Source: UBA1672 sp963977495 (lineage in GTDB: Bacteria > Pseudomonadota > Alphaproteobacteria > Micavibrionales > Micavibrionaceae). From it: DNA of 64,000 nt. Below, piece after piece: positions 1-8,279 of this stretch. A program made the position numbers and the translations under genes. The first letter of the stretch is position 1; each line of letters starts with the position of its first letter. Location of the stretch: contig CAXBOT010000001.1 in NCBI GenBank assembly GCA_963977495.1, forward strand, positions 248,001-312,000, written 5' to 3'. The notes below the pieces were generated by a model. That model was not told the DNA's origin. It saw only the letters and a program-made list of their open reading frames with translations, and did no database searches.

Positions 1-239
1 AGCCGACCGAAGAAGAGATACTCGGGAAGTTGTTGCCCCGTAATGTGGGTGTGCAGATTTATCGTGCGTTGCTTGACAGCGCCGCGGGCGAACAAGCTGC
101 GCGTATGACCGCGATGGATAATGCGACGCGCAATGCTGGTGAGATGATTAACGATCTGACACTGCAGTATAACCGCGCACGTCAGGCCTATATCACGAAG
201 GAATTGATCGAGATTATTTCCGGTGCGGAAGCGGTCTAG
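1..239 (+). CDS. atpG: ATP synthase F1 gamma subunit, C-terminal fragment
   Basis: This is the 3' end of the gene for the central rotor shaft of F1, which runs into the window; the reading frame is already open at base 3. The visible ~79 residues contain the conserved C-terminal helix: asparagine- and alanine-rich segments (MTAMDNATRNA, YNRARQAYITKEL) and the ending EIISGAEAV. These match the gamma subunit C terminus, which pairs with the N-terminal helix as a coiled coil inside the alpha3beta3 ring. The other F1 genes atpD and atpC follow, but a phosphatase gene lies in between, which is not the usual order. Identification is firm; only the fragment is seen. Confidence 0.93.
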   Translation, partial: PTEEEILGKLLPRNVGVQIYRALLDSAAGEQAARMTAMDNATRNAGEMINDLTLQYNRARQAYITKELIEIISGAEAV

Positions 240-275
240 TATGTTGTTTATGGATTGTATGAAAGGAGAAGGATA

Positions 276-1205
276 ATGGTTAGATATATGACGATTTTCA
301 CAAGCCTTTTTGCGTGTGCATTTTTGCTGGTTTCCTTTCAGTCCGTAGAGGCAGAGAACGCGGCGCCTAAGAGTGCGGCTGTTGAAGGGCAAGTGCCGGA
401 AGCTGCACAAGAAACAGCGCCGACAACAGATACCGAAAAGCACAACGCCATTGATGATATCCGTTTCCTTGAGACGAACTGGATGCCCAAGCTGTTGTTG
501 ATTATTGATAATGGGCCGGTTTTATTGGATCGTGAGACACCCGAAGGTACTGAGGTTTTCTATATTAAGCCGCCGCCTTTGAATTCCAGTCAGCAGACAA
601 AAGACGAGATTGTTTATCTTCATGAAATTGCAAAAACAGAGCGTACGCCTGATGCAATTAAGCGTATCTTATATGAAAACTCAGGCATTAGTGCACACAG
701 CATGTTTGTTAATGAGGGCTTGATTGATGAGCAAAATTACAAAACTTTGAGCCTGATGGAGATCATTGATAACGACAATATGTTTTTTATCCTTGAGCGC
801 AAAAAATACTTTGAACGCCCCCGTCCGAGTGAGTTAGATCCGACATTGAAGACAGTGATTGATAATCCGCCGCATGCGGCTTATCCGTCCGGTCATGCGA
901 CACAAACCTATATCAATGCCTTGGTTCTTGCAGACTTTGACCCCGAAAATGCGGATGTGTATAAACAATTCGCAATTGATGTTGCCCATCGCCGTGAAAT
1001 TGCAGGTGTACATTACCCAAGCGATAGCGAAGCGGGGCGCGGTCTTGCCGCAGATGTTTTGGCACGGTTGCGTACTATTCCGATATTTGAAAAGAAATAT
1101 CAGGCGGCAAAATTATCCTATATCAAACCCGATCTTTCTGGGAAAAATTTAGAAAAAGCGGATGATATGACAACGGATGAAACCCCAGAAAAATCAACAT
1201 ATTAA
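276..1205 (+). CDS. PAP2-superfamily acid phosphatase, exported
   Basis: Predicted periplasmic phosphatase of the PAP2/class A acid phosphatase type (309 residues). After a hydrophobic signal segment (FTSLFACAFLLVSFQSVEA), the three signature motifs appear in order: a KxxxxxxRP-type motif (KKYFERPRP), PSGH (AAYPSGHATQ), and an SRxxxxxHxxxD-type motif as HRREIAGVHYPSD. The catalytic histidines and aspartate are therefore present. The ATG at 276 is chosen over an upstream TTG because a strong AAGGAGAAGG ribosome site precedes it. It sits 36 bases after atpG and 28 bases before atpD on the same strand, so it is probably co-transcribed with the ATP synthase. The substrate is unknown; phosphomonoesters or lipid phosphates are possible. 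Confidence 0.85.
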   Translation: MVRYMTIFTSLFACAFLLVSFQSVEAENAAPKSAAVEGQVPEAAQETAPTTDTEKHNAIDDIRFLETNWMPKLLLIIDNGPVLLDRETPEGTEVFYIKPPPLNSSQQTKDEIVYLHEIAKTERTPDAIKRILYENSGISAHSMFVNEGLIDEQNYKTLSLMEIIDNDNMFFILERKKYFERPRPSELDPTLKTVIDNPPHAAYPSGHATQTYINALVLADFDPENADVYKQFAIDVAHRREIAGVHYPSDSEAGRGLAADVLARLRTIPIFEKKYQAAKLSYIKPDLSGKNLEKADDMTTDETPEKSTY

Positions 1206-1233
1206 AAATACTAATCAAGAGGACTAGAATAAA

Positions 1234-2664
1234 ATGGCAAAAGAAGCACAAGGCAAAATTTTACAGGTACTAGGCGCGGTCGTCGATGTACAGTTCGAAG
1301 AAGGCAGTGTACCGCCAATCTTGAATGCGCTTCATACTGATAATAACGGGCAAACGCTTGTTCTTGAGGTAGCGCAGCACCTTGGTGAAAATACAGTGCG
1401 CGCAATTGCGATGGACATGACAGATGGTCTAAAACGCGGTCAGCCTGTGATTAACACAGAAGAACAAATTACAGTGCCAGTCGGCGCAGAAACTTTGGGT
1501 CGTATTTTTGATGTTATCGGCGCGCCGATCGACGAAGGCAAGCCCGTTAAGACAAAACAAAGATGGCCAATTCACCGCGAAGCTCCAACATTTGCAGAGC
1601 AAGCAACAGACAGTGAAATCCTTGTAACAGGGATCAAAGTTGTTGACCTTCTTTGCCCCTATTCAAAAGGTGGTAAAATCGGCCTGTTCGGTGGTGCCGG
1701 TGTTGGTAAAACCGTTACGATCATGGAATTGATCAACAACATTGCAAAAGGCCACGGTGGGGTGTCTGTTTTCGGTGGTGTTGGTGAGCGTACGCGTGAA
1801 GGGAACGACTTGTACCATGAGATGATTGAATCTGGTGTTATTAAGCCGGGCGATCACAAAGAATCAAAAGTGGCTCTCGTTTACGGTCAGATGAACGAAC
1901 CACCGGGTGCACGTGCGCGTGTGGCTTTGTCTGCATTGACGATGGCGGAATATTTCCGTGACGAAGAAGGGCAAGACGTTTTGTTCTTCCTTGATAACAT
2001 CTTCCGTTTCACACAGGCGGGCGCCGAGGTGTCAGCGCTTCTTGGGCGTATCCCTTCTGCGGTTGGTTATCAGCCAACACTATCGACAGAAATGGGTGCG
2101 ATGCAGGAACGTATTACGTCAACAAATAAAGGGTCGATTACATCGGTTCAGGCGGTTTATGTGCCTGCGGATGACTTGACTGACCCTGCGCCTGCAACAA
2201 CGTTCTCACACCTTGATGCGACGACAGTTTTGTCACGTCAGATTGCGGAACAGGGGATTTACCCTGCGGTTGACCCACTTGATTCAACATCACGTATTCT
2301 TGACCCGCGCGTTATCGGTGATGAGCATTACGACGTTGCATCATCCGTTCAGCAAACATTGCAGAGCTATAAAAACCTTCAGGATATTATTGCGATCCTT
2401 GGTATGGATGAACTGTCAGAAGAAGATAAGTTGACTGTTGCGCGCGCGCGTAAAATTCAGCGTTTCCTATCTCAGCCATTCCATGTTGCCGAAGTCTTTA
2501 CAGGGTCACCAGGTGTATTCGTTGATCTTGAAGATACGATTAAGGGCTTTAAGGCGATTGTTGCAGGTGAATATGATCACTTGCCGGAATCAGCATTCTA
2601 TATGACAGGCACGATTGAGCAAGTTATTGAAAAAGCAACTAAAATGGCGCAAGAGGCAGCATAA
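1234..2664 (+). CDS. atpD: ATP synthase F1 beta subunit
   Basis: Catalytic subunit of F1Fo ATP synthase (476 residues, normal length). The P-loop GGAGVGKT is at residues 153-160, followed by the GERTREGNDLYHEM segment carrying the catalytic glutamate, the MNEPPGARARV segment, and the Walker B region VLFFLDNIFR. The C-terminal DELSEEDKL motif, which contacts gamma during rotation, is present as GMDELSEEDKL. The N terminus has the usual GKILQVLGAVVDVQF barrel sequence. A ribosome site (AAGAGGA) lies upstream. It follows the PAP2 gene and precedes atpC by 3 bases. Confidence 0.98.
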   Translation: MAKEAQGKILQVLGAVVDVQFEEGSVPPILNALHTDNNGQTLVLEVAQHLGENTVRAIAMDMTDGLKRGQPVINTEEQITVPVGAETLGRIFDVIGAPIDEGKPVKTKQRWPIHREAPTFAEQATDSEILVTGIKVVDLLCPYSKGGKIGLFGGAGVGKTVTIMELINNIAKGHGGVSVFGGVGERTREGNDLYHEMIESGVIKPGDHKESKVALVYGQMNEPPGARARVALSALTMAEYFRDEEGQDVLFFLDNIFRFTQAGAEVSALLGRIPSAVGYQPTLSTEMGAMQERITSTNKGSITSVQAVYVPADDLTDPAPATTFSHLDATTVLSRQIAEQGIYPAVDPLDSTSRILDPRVIGDEHYDVASSVQQTLQSYKNLQDIIAILGMDELSEEDKLTVARARKIQRFLSQPFHVAEVFTGSPGVFVDLEDTIKGFKAIVAGEYDHLPESAFYMTGTIEQVIEKATKMAQEAA

Positions 2665-2667
2665 TCT

Positions 2668-3078
2668 ATGAGCAATGTCATTCAATTTGAACTCGTTTCA
2701 CCGGAAGAGCGTCTGATTTCAGAAAGTGCTTATCTTATCGAAATCCCTAGCGATGAGGGGACTTTTGGTGTGATGAAGGGGCATTGCTCTTTGCTATCAT
2801 CCTTGAGAGCTGGCGTTGTGACGTTGCATAAAACACAGGGCGGGGATGTAAAGAAAATCTTTATTGCCGGTGGTTTTGCCGATGTTACGGCTGATAACTG
2901 CACCGTTCTGGCCGAGGAGGCAATCCCTGTCAGAGATTTGAACAAGGAAAGTCTTGAGCAACTTTTGTCTGATTTAAATGATGATATCAGCTTGGCTGCA
3001 GAAAAAAGTGATAAGAAACATATCGAAGATAAAATCGCTATTACAAAAGCTAAAATATCTGCGATTTCAAATCACTAA
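2668..3078 (+). CDS. atpC: ATP synthase F1 epsilon subunit
   Basis: Regulatory and coupling subunit of F1 (136 residues). The N-terminal beta-sandwich is recognisable from QFELVSPEERL and the EGTFGVMKGHCSLLSSLRAGVV segment; a C-terminal helical hairpin rich in Asp, Lys and Glu follows. Spacing to atpD is only three bases, which indicates translational coupling. An intrinsic terminator lies about 25 bases downstream, so this is the last gene of the atp operon. Confidence 0.95.
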   Translation: MSNVIQFELVSPEERLISESAYLIEIPSDEGTFGVMKGHCSLLSSLRAGVVTLHKTQGGDVKKIFIAGGFADVTADNCTVLAEEAIPVRDLNKESLEQLLSDLNDDISLAAEKSDKKHIEDKIAITKAKISAISNH

Positions 3079-3103
3079 AGATAAGTTTTAAAGTAATTAT
3101 TTA

Positions 3104-3134
3104 AAGGCTGCGTTTTGTTAACGCGGCTTTTTTT
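3104..3134 (+). terminator. Intrinsic terminator of the atp operon
   Basis: The sequence forms a 10-bp stem (AGGCTGCGTT pairing with AACGCGGCTT, one G-T pair), a short TTGT-type loop, and an immediate run of eight T. It is placed just after the atpC stop codon. Confidence 0.85.
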
Positions 3135-3207
3135 GTGTTTCTTGACATAATTGTGAAAATCTGTTTTTCTGAATTTATAAAAAAAGTATAAAAACAGGCG
3201 GGTTTCC

Positions 3208-4083
3208 ATGAATAATACACTTAAGACAACAGCGTTTGGTGCAATGACGGCATTGTGGCTAACGGTATCAGCATGCAGCAGCAATGGCGGCGCGAATAGC
3301 GCGCAAGAGGCCTTTGAGACGCGGCACAATAATCCTGATACAACCCAGTACTTACAAGAATGGAGCGACACAGGCTTGATAATGAATGACGCTGTGGCGC
3401 CTGAGGATAGCGCAGTGACATTGGATGATGGCGCCTGTGATTCTAAGTTGGTGGAAACACTGATCAATCGTGATATTTATGAGCGGATCGTTGCGGGTGA
3501 TAACTTTAGCGATATCAATAAAGCTCAAACCGAATCCAGCGCGACATTATCTGAACGTATCCTTACCTATAAAACAGAGCGTAGTGAAAAGCTGGCGACG
3601 TTCTTTGATTGCCGTGATCAAAACGCTGAGCTTCACAATCTTGCCGAGGGGATCACAACCAACCCGTATGACCCCGCCAATCCGGATAAGTTCAGAGCTT
3701 TGCTGGTCAATATGGCAACAGAACGTATGGATGATGTGCATGCGTTATATCCCTTGGAAGATCTTCAGGAAGCCGCGCAGGAGTGGAAAGATTTTGTCGT
3801 GAACGCCAATCACGAGATGTTGGGCAAGCTGGACGGCGTTTTTGTCGATGATGTCCTAAGCAAACGCATAGATGACCTTGTCGAGAATCATTATGATGGG
3901 CTAGCCTTGAGCGTCGCCCGCCTTGAAATGGCCGATTTCTTGAATGTAGAAGGCGATTTAGAGGGGACATCGGCGCAAACATTTGCGCGTGAGTTTCAAG
4001 CACTTGTAACGCAAGAGATTGCAAAATATGCGACTGAATTGCTGAAGGAAAAGGCCGCAAGAGGCCCTGTGTTTGAGATATAA
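3208..4083 (+). CDS. Hypothetical lipoprotein
   Basis: 291-residue protein with a lipoprotein signal peptide: a hydrophobic stretch ending in the lipobox VSAC, followed by SSNGG. The mature part is acidic and mostly helical by composition, with two further cysteines (DDGACDSK and FFDCRDQ) that could form a disulfide in the periplasm. No family is recognised. It stands alone after the atp terminator, and its 3' end faces the minus-strand gene at 4103 with 19 bases between them. The ATG at 3208 is preceded by a GCGGG ribosome-like site. Function unknown. Confidence 0.7.
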   Translation: MNNTLKTTAFGAMTALWLTVSACSSNGGANSAQEAFETRHNNPDTTQYLQEWSDTGLIMNDAVAPEDSAVTLDDGACDSKLVETLINRDIYERIVAGDNFSDINKAQTESSATLSERILTYKTERSEKLATFFDCRDQNAELHNLAEGITTNPYDPANPDKFRALLVNMATERMDDVHALYPLEDLQEAAQEWKDFVVNANHEMLGKLDGVFVDDVLSKRIDDLVENHYDGLALSVARLEMADFLNVEGDLEGTSAQTFAREFQALVTQEIAKYATELLKEKAARGPVFEI

Positions 4084-4102
4084 ATAAGCCACGCAAGGCA
4101 TT

Positions 4103-4672
4103 TTATTCGTTTGTCATACCATTCGTAAAGGCATCATCAGGCAAGGATGAGAGATGTTCAACGCCGATTGTTGGTGGCGCGAAGCTTGCGGCGTCTATGC
4201 CTGTTTCCGCAGAAAGTGCGTTAATATGCTCACTTAGTTTCGGAATAATCTGCGTCTTGTATCCATCTAAAATATCCTGAACATCTCTTGGCATATCTTC
4301 ACCTAAAATGAGCGGGTAATTATGGGTGATATCTTCCAAAATGGTTCTGGCTTGAGTCAGTATTTCAAGGGTCGTTGCCCCATCGTAATTCGCGCGGCTG
4401 GTTAATTCCATAGACAGACTGCTTTTCGCAACAGGGTCCCTAAAAGCATGCGCCAATTGAGAAGATAATGTTGGTTTTACGTTCGTTTCGCCAAATGTAA
4501 AATCTTGAAAGAATGTCGGGCTGGCGGCTTGCTTGATGGCAGAATGCTGAGCGTCAGTAAGTTCGATAGAACTGAGCGCTGCTTCCAGATCTTCTTCCCA
4601 AACACCGCCTTGCATCAAGCTGCGTAGCTCGTTTGAAATATCGCCAATCGCTTTTTTAAAGTCATCATTCAT
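4103..4672 (-). CDS. Hypothetical protein coupled to the LOG-family gene
   Basis: 189-residue soluble protein with no signal peptide, membrane segment or cysteine. It looks helical and acidic, beginning MNDDFKKAIGDISNEL. No domain is recognised. It starts five bases after the stop codon of the LOG-family gene on the same strand, so translation is probably coupled and the two products may act together. Function unknown. Confidence 0.65.
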   Translation of the reverse strand: MNDDFKKAIGDISNELRSLMQGGVWEEDLEAALSSIELTDAQHSAIKQAASPTFFQDFTFGETNVKPTLSSQLAHAFRDPVAKSSLSMELTSRANYDGATTLEILTQARTILEDITHNYPLILGEDMPRDVQDILDGYKTQIIPKLSEHINALSAETGIDAASFAPPTIGVEHLSSLPDDAFTNGMTNE

Positions 4673-4677
4673 AATGG

Positions 4678-5622
4678 TTACTCTGTTTCGCGGATTTCAA
4701 TATGGGTTTTGGTCTCACTCGGCCCCCATTTGTCATGGTGCAAGTCTATGCTGATCTTTTTCTGTGCGTCAAGTTTTTGCATGAGTGCGTGACGGTCGCT
4801 ATCGACACTGAATAATTCAGTGCAGTGATCGGTGATGAATTTTTCAGTTTGCGCAGACGCAATCCAGTTTAAAAGCAGATCAAATTGTCCATCTGTATTT
4901 AAAATACCAATATGGCGATCATGCCGCCCCAATTGCTTTAGCCCGAGGGCAGTCGCGAGGACATAACCGTCCTTGACGCTTGGTGTGTCAAAAATTAACG
5001 GCTCATCCGTATCTTGCAGAATGAAATCCTCAAAATGCGGTAAGTCTTCGGGATCGTTGGTGACTTCGGGTGGTTGCCATTTATCCAGTTGGGTAAATAA
5101 GTCCTCGATTGAATCGACAACCATGAAATGATAGCGCGATAAATCGGGTAGCGTTTCTAAAAACGCGATAAAATCATCCCAGTAATGTGCCGTATTAACG
5201 AAAATAACGGGTTTCGCGTGCGAGCCAAGATGCGCCCAGTACAGTGCTTCCAGCATTTCATCAATCGTGCCAAAACCGCCAGCCAGACCAATTACCGCAT
5301 CGGCGCGTTTGAACATTTTAAGCTTTCGCTCCCACAGGTCGGGAACAAGAATGGTTTGGCTTAAATCCGGATGAATGCGCTCGCTATCCTTCAAACTTTT
5401 GGGGATAATGCCTGTAACGGATGCGCCTGATTGCAAGGCGTTATTGGCCACGATGCCCATCAGCCCCGCATCCATACCGCCATAGACGAGCGCCTTGCCT
5501 TCTTTGCCAATCCATTGCCCTAATGTTTCGGCGGTTTCTTTGAAAATCGGCTTGCATCGTCCGGATGATCCCAGATAAACGGTGAGTTTTTGAATATTGT
5601 CCATAGTATAGTATACCCGCAT
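4678..5622 (-). CDS. LOG-family (lysine decarboxylase-like) protein with a C-terminal extension
   Basis: The first ~190 residues are a Rossmann-type LOG domain. LOG proteins are often phosphoribohydrolases that release bases such as cytokinins from nucleoside 5'-monophosphates. The opening TVYLGSSGRCKP, the VYGGMDAGLMGIVA segment and the hallmark GGxGTxxE motif (AGGFGTIDEMLEAL) are visible; the usual proline before the motif is alanine here. About 120 further residues follow (LPHFEDFILQDTDEPLIF onwards) that are not part of a minimal LOG protein. The start is uncertain: ATG at 5622 or ATG at 5604 (MDNIQKL); the latter fits family N termini better. It is followed by a coupled unknown gene. Confidence 0.82.
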   Translation of the reverse strand: MRVYYTMDNIQKLTVYLGSSGRCKPIFKETAETLGQWIGKEGKALVYGGMDAGLMGIVANNALQSGASVTGIIPKSLKDSERIHPDLSQTILVPDLWERKLKMFKRADAVIGLAGGFGTIDEMLEALYWAHLGSHAKPVIFVNTAHYWDDFIAFLETLPDLSRYHFMVVDSIEDLFTQLDKWQPPEVTNDPEDLPHFEDFILQDTDEPLIFDTPSVKDGYVLATALGLKQLGRHDRHIGILNTDGQFDLLLNWIASAQTEKFITDHCTELFSVDSDRHALMQKLDAQKKISIDLHHDKWGPSETKTHIEIRETE

Positions 5623-5673
5623 TTCATATTTTAATGAGTATGCCCCGATAAAGGGTTTAAATTCAACGCTTTA

Positions 5674-6267
5674 TTATTGGTTTTTATGTTCCGTATGCCA
5701 ATCGCGTGCATAGGTTAAAAAGTTTTTGATGATATCAAGCCCGTACGGCGTCAGTGTTGATTCAGGATGAAATTGAACCCCGAAAACCGGATCGCGCAGA
5801 TGTTGCACCGCCATGATTTCATCCGTATCACTAAGTGCGGTGATTTTGAGAGAATCGCAATGCGTCAGGTCACTAATCAGGGAGTGATAACGCCCCGCCG
5901 TGATGGGGCTTGGCATATTGTGAAACAGGATAGAGCCATCATGCTCTATATCACTTGTTTTGCCGTGTACGGGCTTTTGGGCGCGCATGGTTTGCCCGCC
6001 ATAGGCCTCACCAATGGCTTGGTGCCCCAGACAGACCCCTAAAATCGGGATGGTTTTTCCGAAAGTGCGGATGATATCAATGCAAATACCCGCATCTTGT
6101 GGCTTACAAGGGCCTGGTGAGATGATAATTGCGGCGGGATTAAGCGCGGTGATTTCTTCGATTGTGACTTTATCATTGCGCAGCACAAGCGTCTTCGCGC
6201 CGATCTTCTGAACGTAGCCGGCGAGGGTGTAGACGAAAGAATCATAATTATCGATGATTAAGATCAT
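5674..6267 (-). CDS. pabA: Aminodeoxychorismate/anthranilate synthase glutamine amidotransferase subunit
   Basis: Class I glutamine amidotransferase (197 residues) that delivers ammonia to a chorismate-using partner. The N terminus MILIIDNYDSFVYTL is typical. The nucleophile cysteine is in GVCLGHQAIGEAYGG, and the His-Glu pair is in FGVQFHPEST. It lies downstream of pabB on the same strand (97-base gap), so folate-branch PabA is the most likely role; amphibolic use for anthranilate (TrpG) cannot be excluded from sequence alone. Confidence 0.92.
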   Translation of the reverse strand: MILIIDNYDSFVYTLAGYVQKIGAKTLVLRNDKVTIEEITALNPAAIIISPGPCKPQDAGICIDIIRTFGKTIPILGVCLGHQAIGEAYGGQTMRAQKPVHGKTSDIEHDGSILFHNMPSPITAGRYHSLISDLTHCDSLKITALSDTDEIMAVQHLRDPVFGVQFHPESTLTPYGLDIIKNFLTYARDWHTEHKNQ

Positions 6268-6364
6268 AACGCAGAACTATAAAAGCATCGCGGGGGATTG
6301 GGAATGTGAAATATTCTGTTATGCGGATAATTTTTATATTTTTGGCAAAGCGTGCGCGCTCGGC

Positions 6365-7783
6365 TTATCCGGCCTTGGATAATGATGAGGTGTTGGCTTG
6401 ATCGTCAGTTTTGAAAGAGCCAAACATTGCTGCGGCTTTATCCAGTGTTTCTTGATATTCGGCGAGGGGATCAGAGTCCGCCACAATACCGCCGCCAACT
6501 TGCAGGGATATTTTCCGGCTTTCATAAACCAATGTGCGGATCAGGATGTTCGTATCCATGTTATCGTCAAAACCGATATAACCGATAGAGCCGCAATATG
6601 CAGCGCGGCGGATGCCTTCGAGTTCCTCAAGAATTTCCATCGCCCGTATTTTTGGCGCGCCCGTGATGGAACCACCGGGGAAACAGGCGCGTAAAAGGTC
6701 AATCGCGCCTTTATTATATGTGAGCTGTCCGCGGATGTGAGAAACAAGATGGTGGACGCTGACAAAGCTTTCCAGCTTGCATAAATCAACAACCTCAACA
6801 GAGTCGGGCGTGCATACCTTTGACAGATCATTACGAAGCAAATCAACGATCATGGTATTTTCTGCCATGTCTTTTTCATTGCTGAGCAGATCATTCTTAT
6901 TGGCACGATCTTGAATAATGTCGGCGACGCGCGGGCGTGTTCCCTTGATCGGGCTGGTTTCGACTTTTTTGTTTTTCACGGTGACAAAACGTTCCGGTGA
7001 GGCCGATGAAATTTTAACATCGCCCAAATTCATATAGGTCGCAAAAGGGGCAGGGTTAACGGCGCGCAAATGCATGTAATGTATGAACGGGTCAAAGTCT
7101 TTCGGCGTTTGTGCGGTGAAACGCTGCGATAGGTTGGCTTGGAAAATATCGCCATCGTAAATGTAATCAATCACCTTTTTAACAGTATCGATGTAATCGC
7201 CCTTATCAAAATTGGACTGCCAGTCCAGCGCGCAGGATTGATAAGGCGGCGGTTCAACGTCACGGGTTATCAGATCAATGAAATGGGCACGTTTTGTGTT
7301 GGCTTCGTTTTCATTATGGGCATGGGTGAAGATGTATGTTTTTTTCATCAAATAGTCATGCGCCAAAACCTGATCGTAGATACCAACGGCCATATCAGGC
7401 ACTTTATTATCGCTTTGGGCTGTGTCGGGTAAATCTTCGACATAGCGCCCTAAATCATAACCGAACAGACCTGCCGCGCCGCCTTGGAACGGTGGCATGT
7501 TTGCAACGGTTTCGGCATTTTCGACCCATGCTTTTATGCGTGATTGCAACACCGCGAAGGGCTGCCCGTCAAAGGATAGGCGTTGTTCCCAGTTCGTGAC
7601 GGTTATTTTACCGTCTTTGGCCTCAATCGTTTCGATGGGCTGGCACATAACGAAGCTATAGCGGCTGCTCGGGTGCTTGCGGTCGGCACTATCCAGAAAC
7701 AGGCTATAGGGCATATGCTTCACGGCAAGGAATGCCTGAACCGGGTCAATGCCAGTAATGTCATGCACGAAAGGTTTTTTCAT
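6365..7783 (-). CDS. pabB: Aminodeoxychorismate synthase component I
   Basis: 472-residue chorismate-binding enzyme that aminates chorismate to 4-amino-4-deoxychorismate for folate synthesis. The active-site motif reads SPIKGTRPR: the lysine in PIKGT is characteristic of PabB, whereas anthranilate synthase TrpE has PIAGT. Other family blocks are visible: GDIFQANLSQRF, MIVDLLRNDLSKV, CFPGGSITGAPKIRAMEI, and the C-terminal VGGGIVADSDPLAEYQETLDKA. The pabA gene follows on the same strand. No pabC is seen in the window. Confidence 0.94.
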   Translation of the reverse strand: MKKPFVHDITGIDPVQAFLAVKHMPYSLFLDSADRKHPSSRYSFVMCQPIETIEAKDGKITVTNWEQRLSFDGQPFAVLQSRIKAWVENAETVANMPPFQGGAAGLFGYDLGRYVEDLPDTAQSDNKVPDMAVGIYDQVLAHDYLMKKTYIFTHAHNENEANTKRAHFIDLITRDVEPPPYQSCALDWQSNFDKGDYIDTVKKVIDYIYDGDIFQANLSQRFTAQTPKDFDPFIHYMHLRAVNPAPFATYMNLGDVKISSASPERFVTVKNKKVETSPIKGTRPRVADIIQDRANKNDLLSNEKDMAENTMIVDLLRNDLSKVCTPDSVEVVDLCKLESFVSVHHLVSHIRGQLTYNKGAIDLLRACFPGGSITGAPKIRAMEILEELEGIRRAAYCGSIGYIGFDDNMDTNILIRTLVYESRKISLQVGGGIVADSDPLAEYQETLDKAAAMFGSFKTDDQANTSSLSKAG

Positions 7784-7880
7784 ATGTAAAAAAATATAGT
7801 CTAATGGTGTTACAAAATGCTAATAAATAAATATGAGTATAGAAGCGATTGTAAGAAAATAACAAACTTTGCCGTCGTTT

Positions 7881-7889
7881 TTATCCACA
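7881..7889 (+). promoter_or_regulatory. DnaA-box-like 9-mer (TTATCCACA)
   Basis: A perfect match to the DnaA box consensus TTATNCACA lies about 30 bases upstream of the small gene at 7920 and within the divergent region facing pabB. A single box may be chance. Confidence 0.35.
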
Positions 7890-7919
7890 ATTACAAAAAA
7901 GAGTATAAAAGGGGATGTT

Positions 7920-8279
7920 ATGCCAAATCACTTGAGTTTTTTAATGGGTGAGTTCAATGAAAAGTTGGATCGATTGAAACATGATTATATCGGTTTTTTT
8001 GATGAAGGATCAAAAACCGAATTACAAGGATTGTTCAGAGATCAGGTTCAACAAGATGTGATGAGTTTATATGTCACCGCGCAAAAGGCGATTTCCCAAG
8101 ATGCAGAAGGCGCCGATGCGCAGACATTATTATTTGGTCTGGAAGAGGTTGATGTTCTGTTAGCCAATGCGAACTTGTCACACGATAATGTGTCGCACAA
8201 CCATACATGGATGCGTGATTATCTCTCTGAATCTTTGCCGGTATTGGATATGTCATTCATTCATCCGGGCAATGATTGA
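7920..8279 (+). CDS. Hypothetical small soluble protein
   Basis: 119-residue protein beginning MPNHLSFLMGEFNEKLDRL; helical and acidic with several histidines near the C terminus (NVSHNHTWM). No family is recognised. The ATG at 7920 is chosen because an AAAGGGG ribosome site is close upstream; a TTG 51 bases earlier is in frame but has no such site. Its last 27 bases overlap the 3' end of the convergent helicase gene. Confidence 0.6.
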   Translation: MPNHLSFLMGEFNEKLDRLKHDYIGFFDEGSKTELQGLFRDQVQQDVMSLYVTAQKAISQDAEGADAQTLLFGLEEVDVLLANANLSHDNVSHNHTWMRDYLSESLPVLDMSFIHPGND

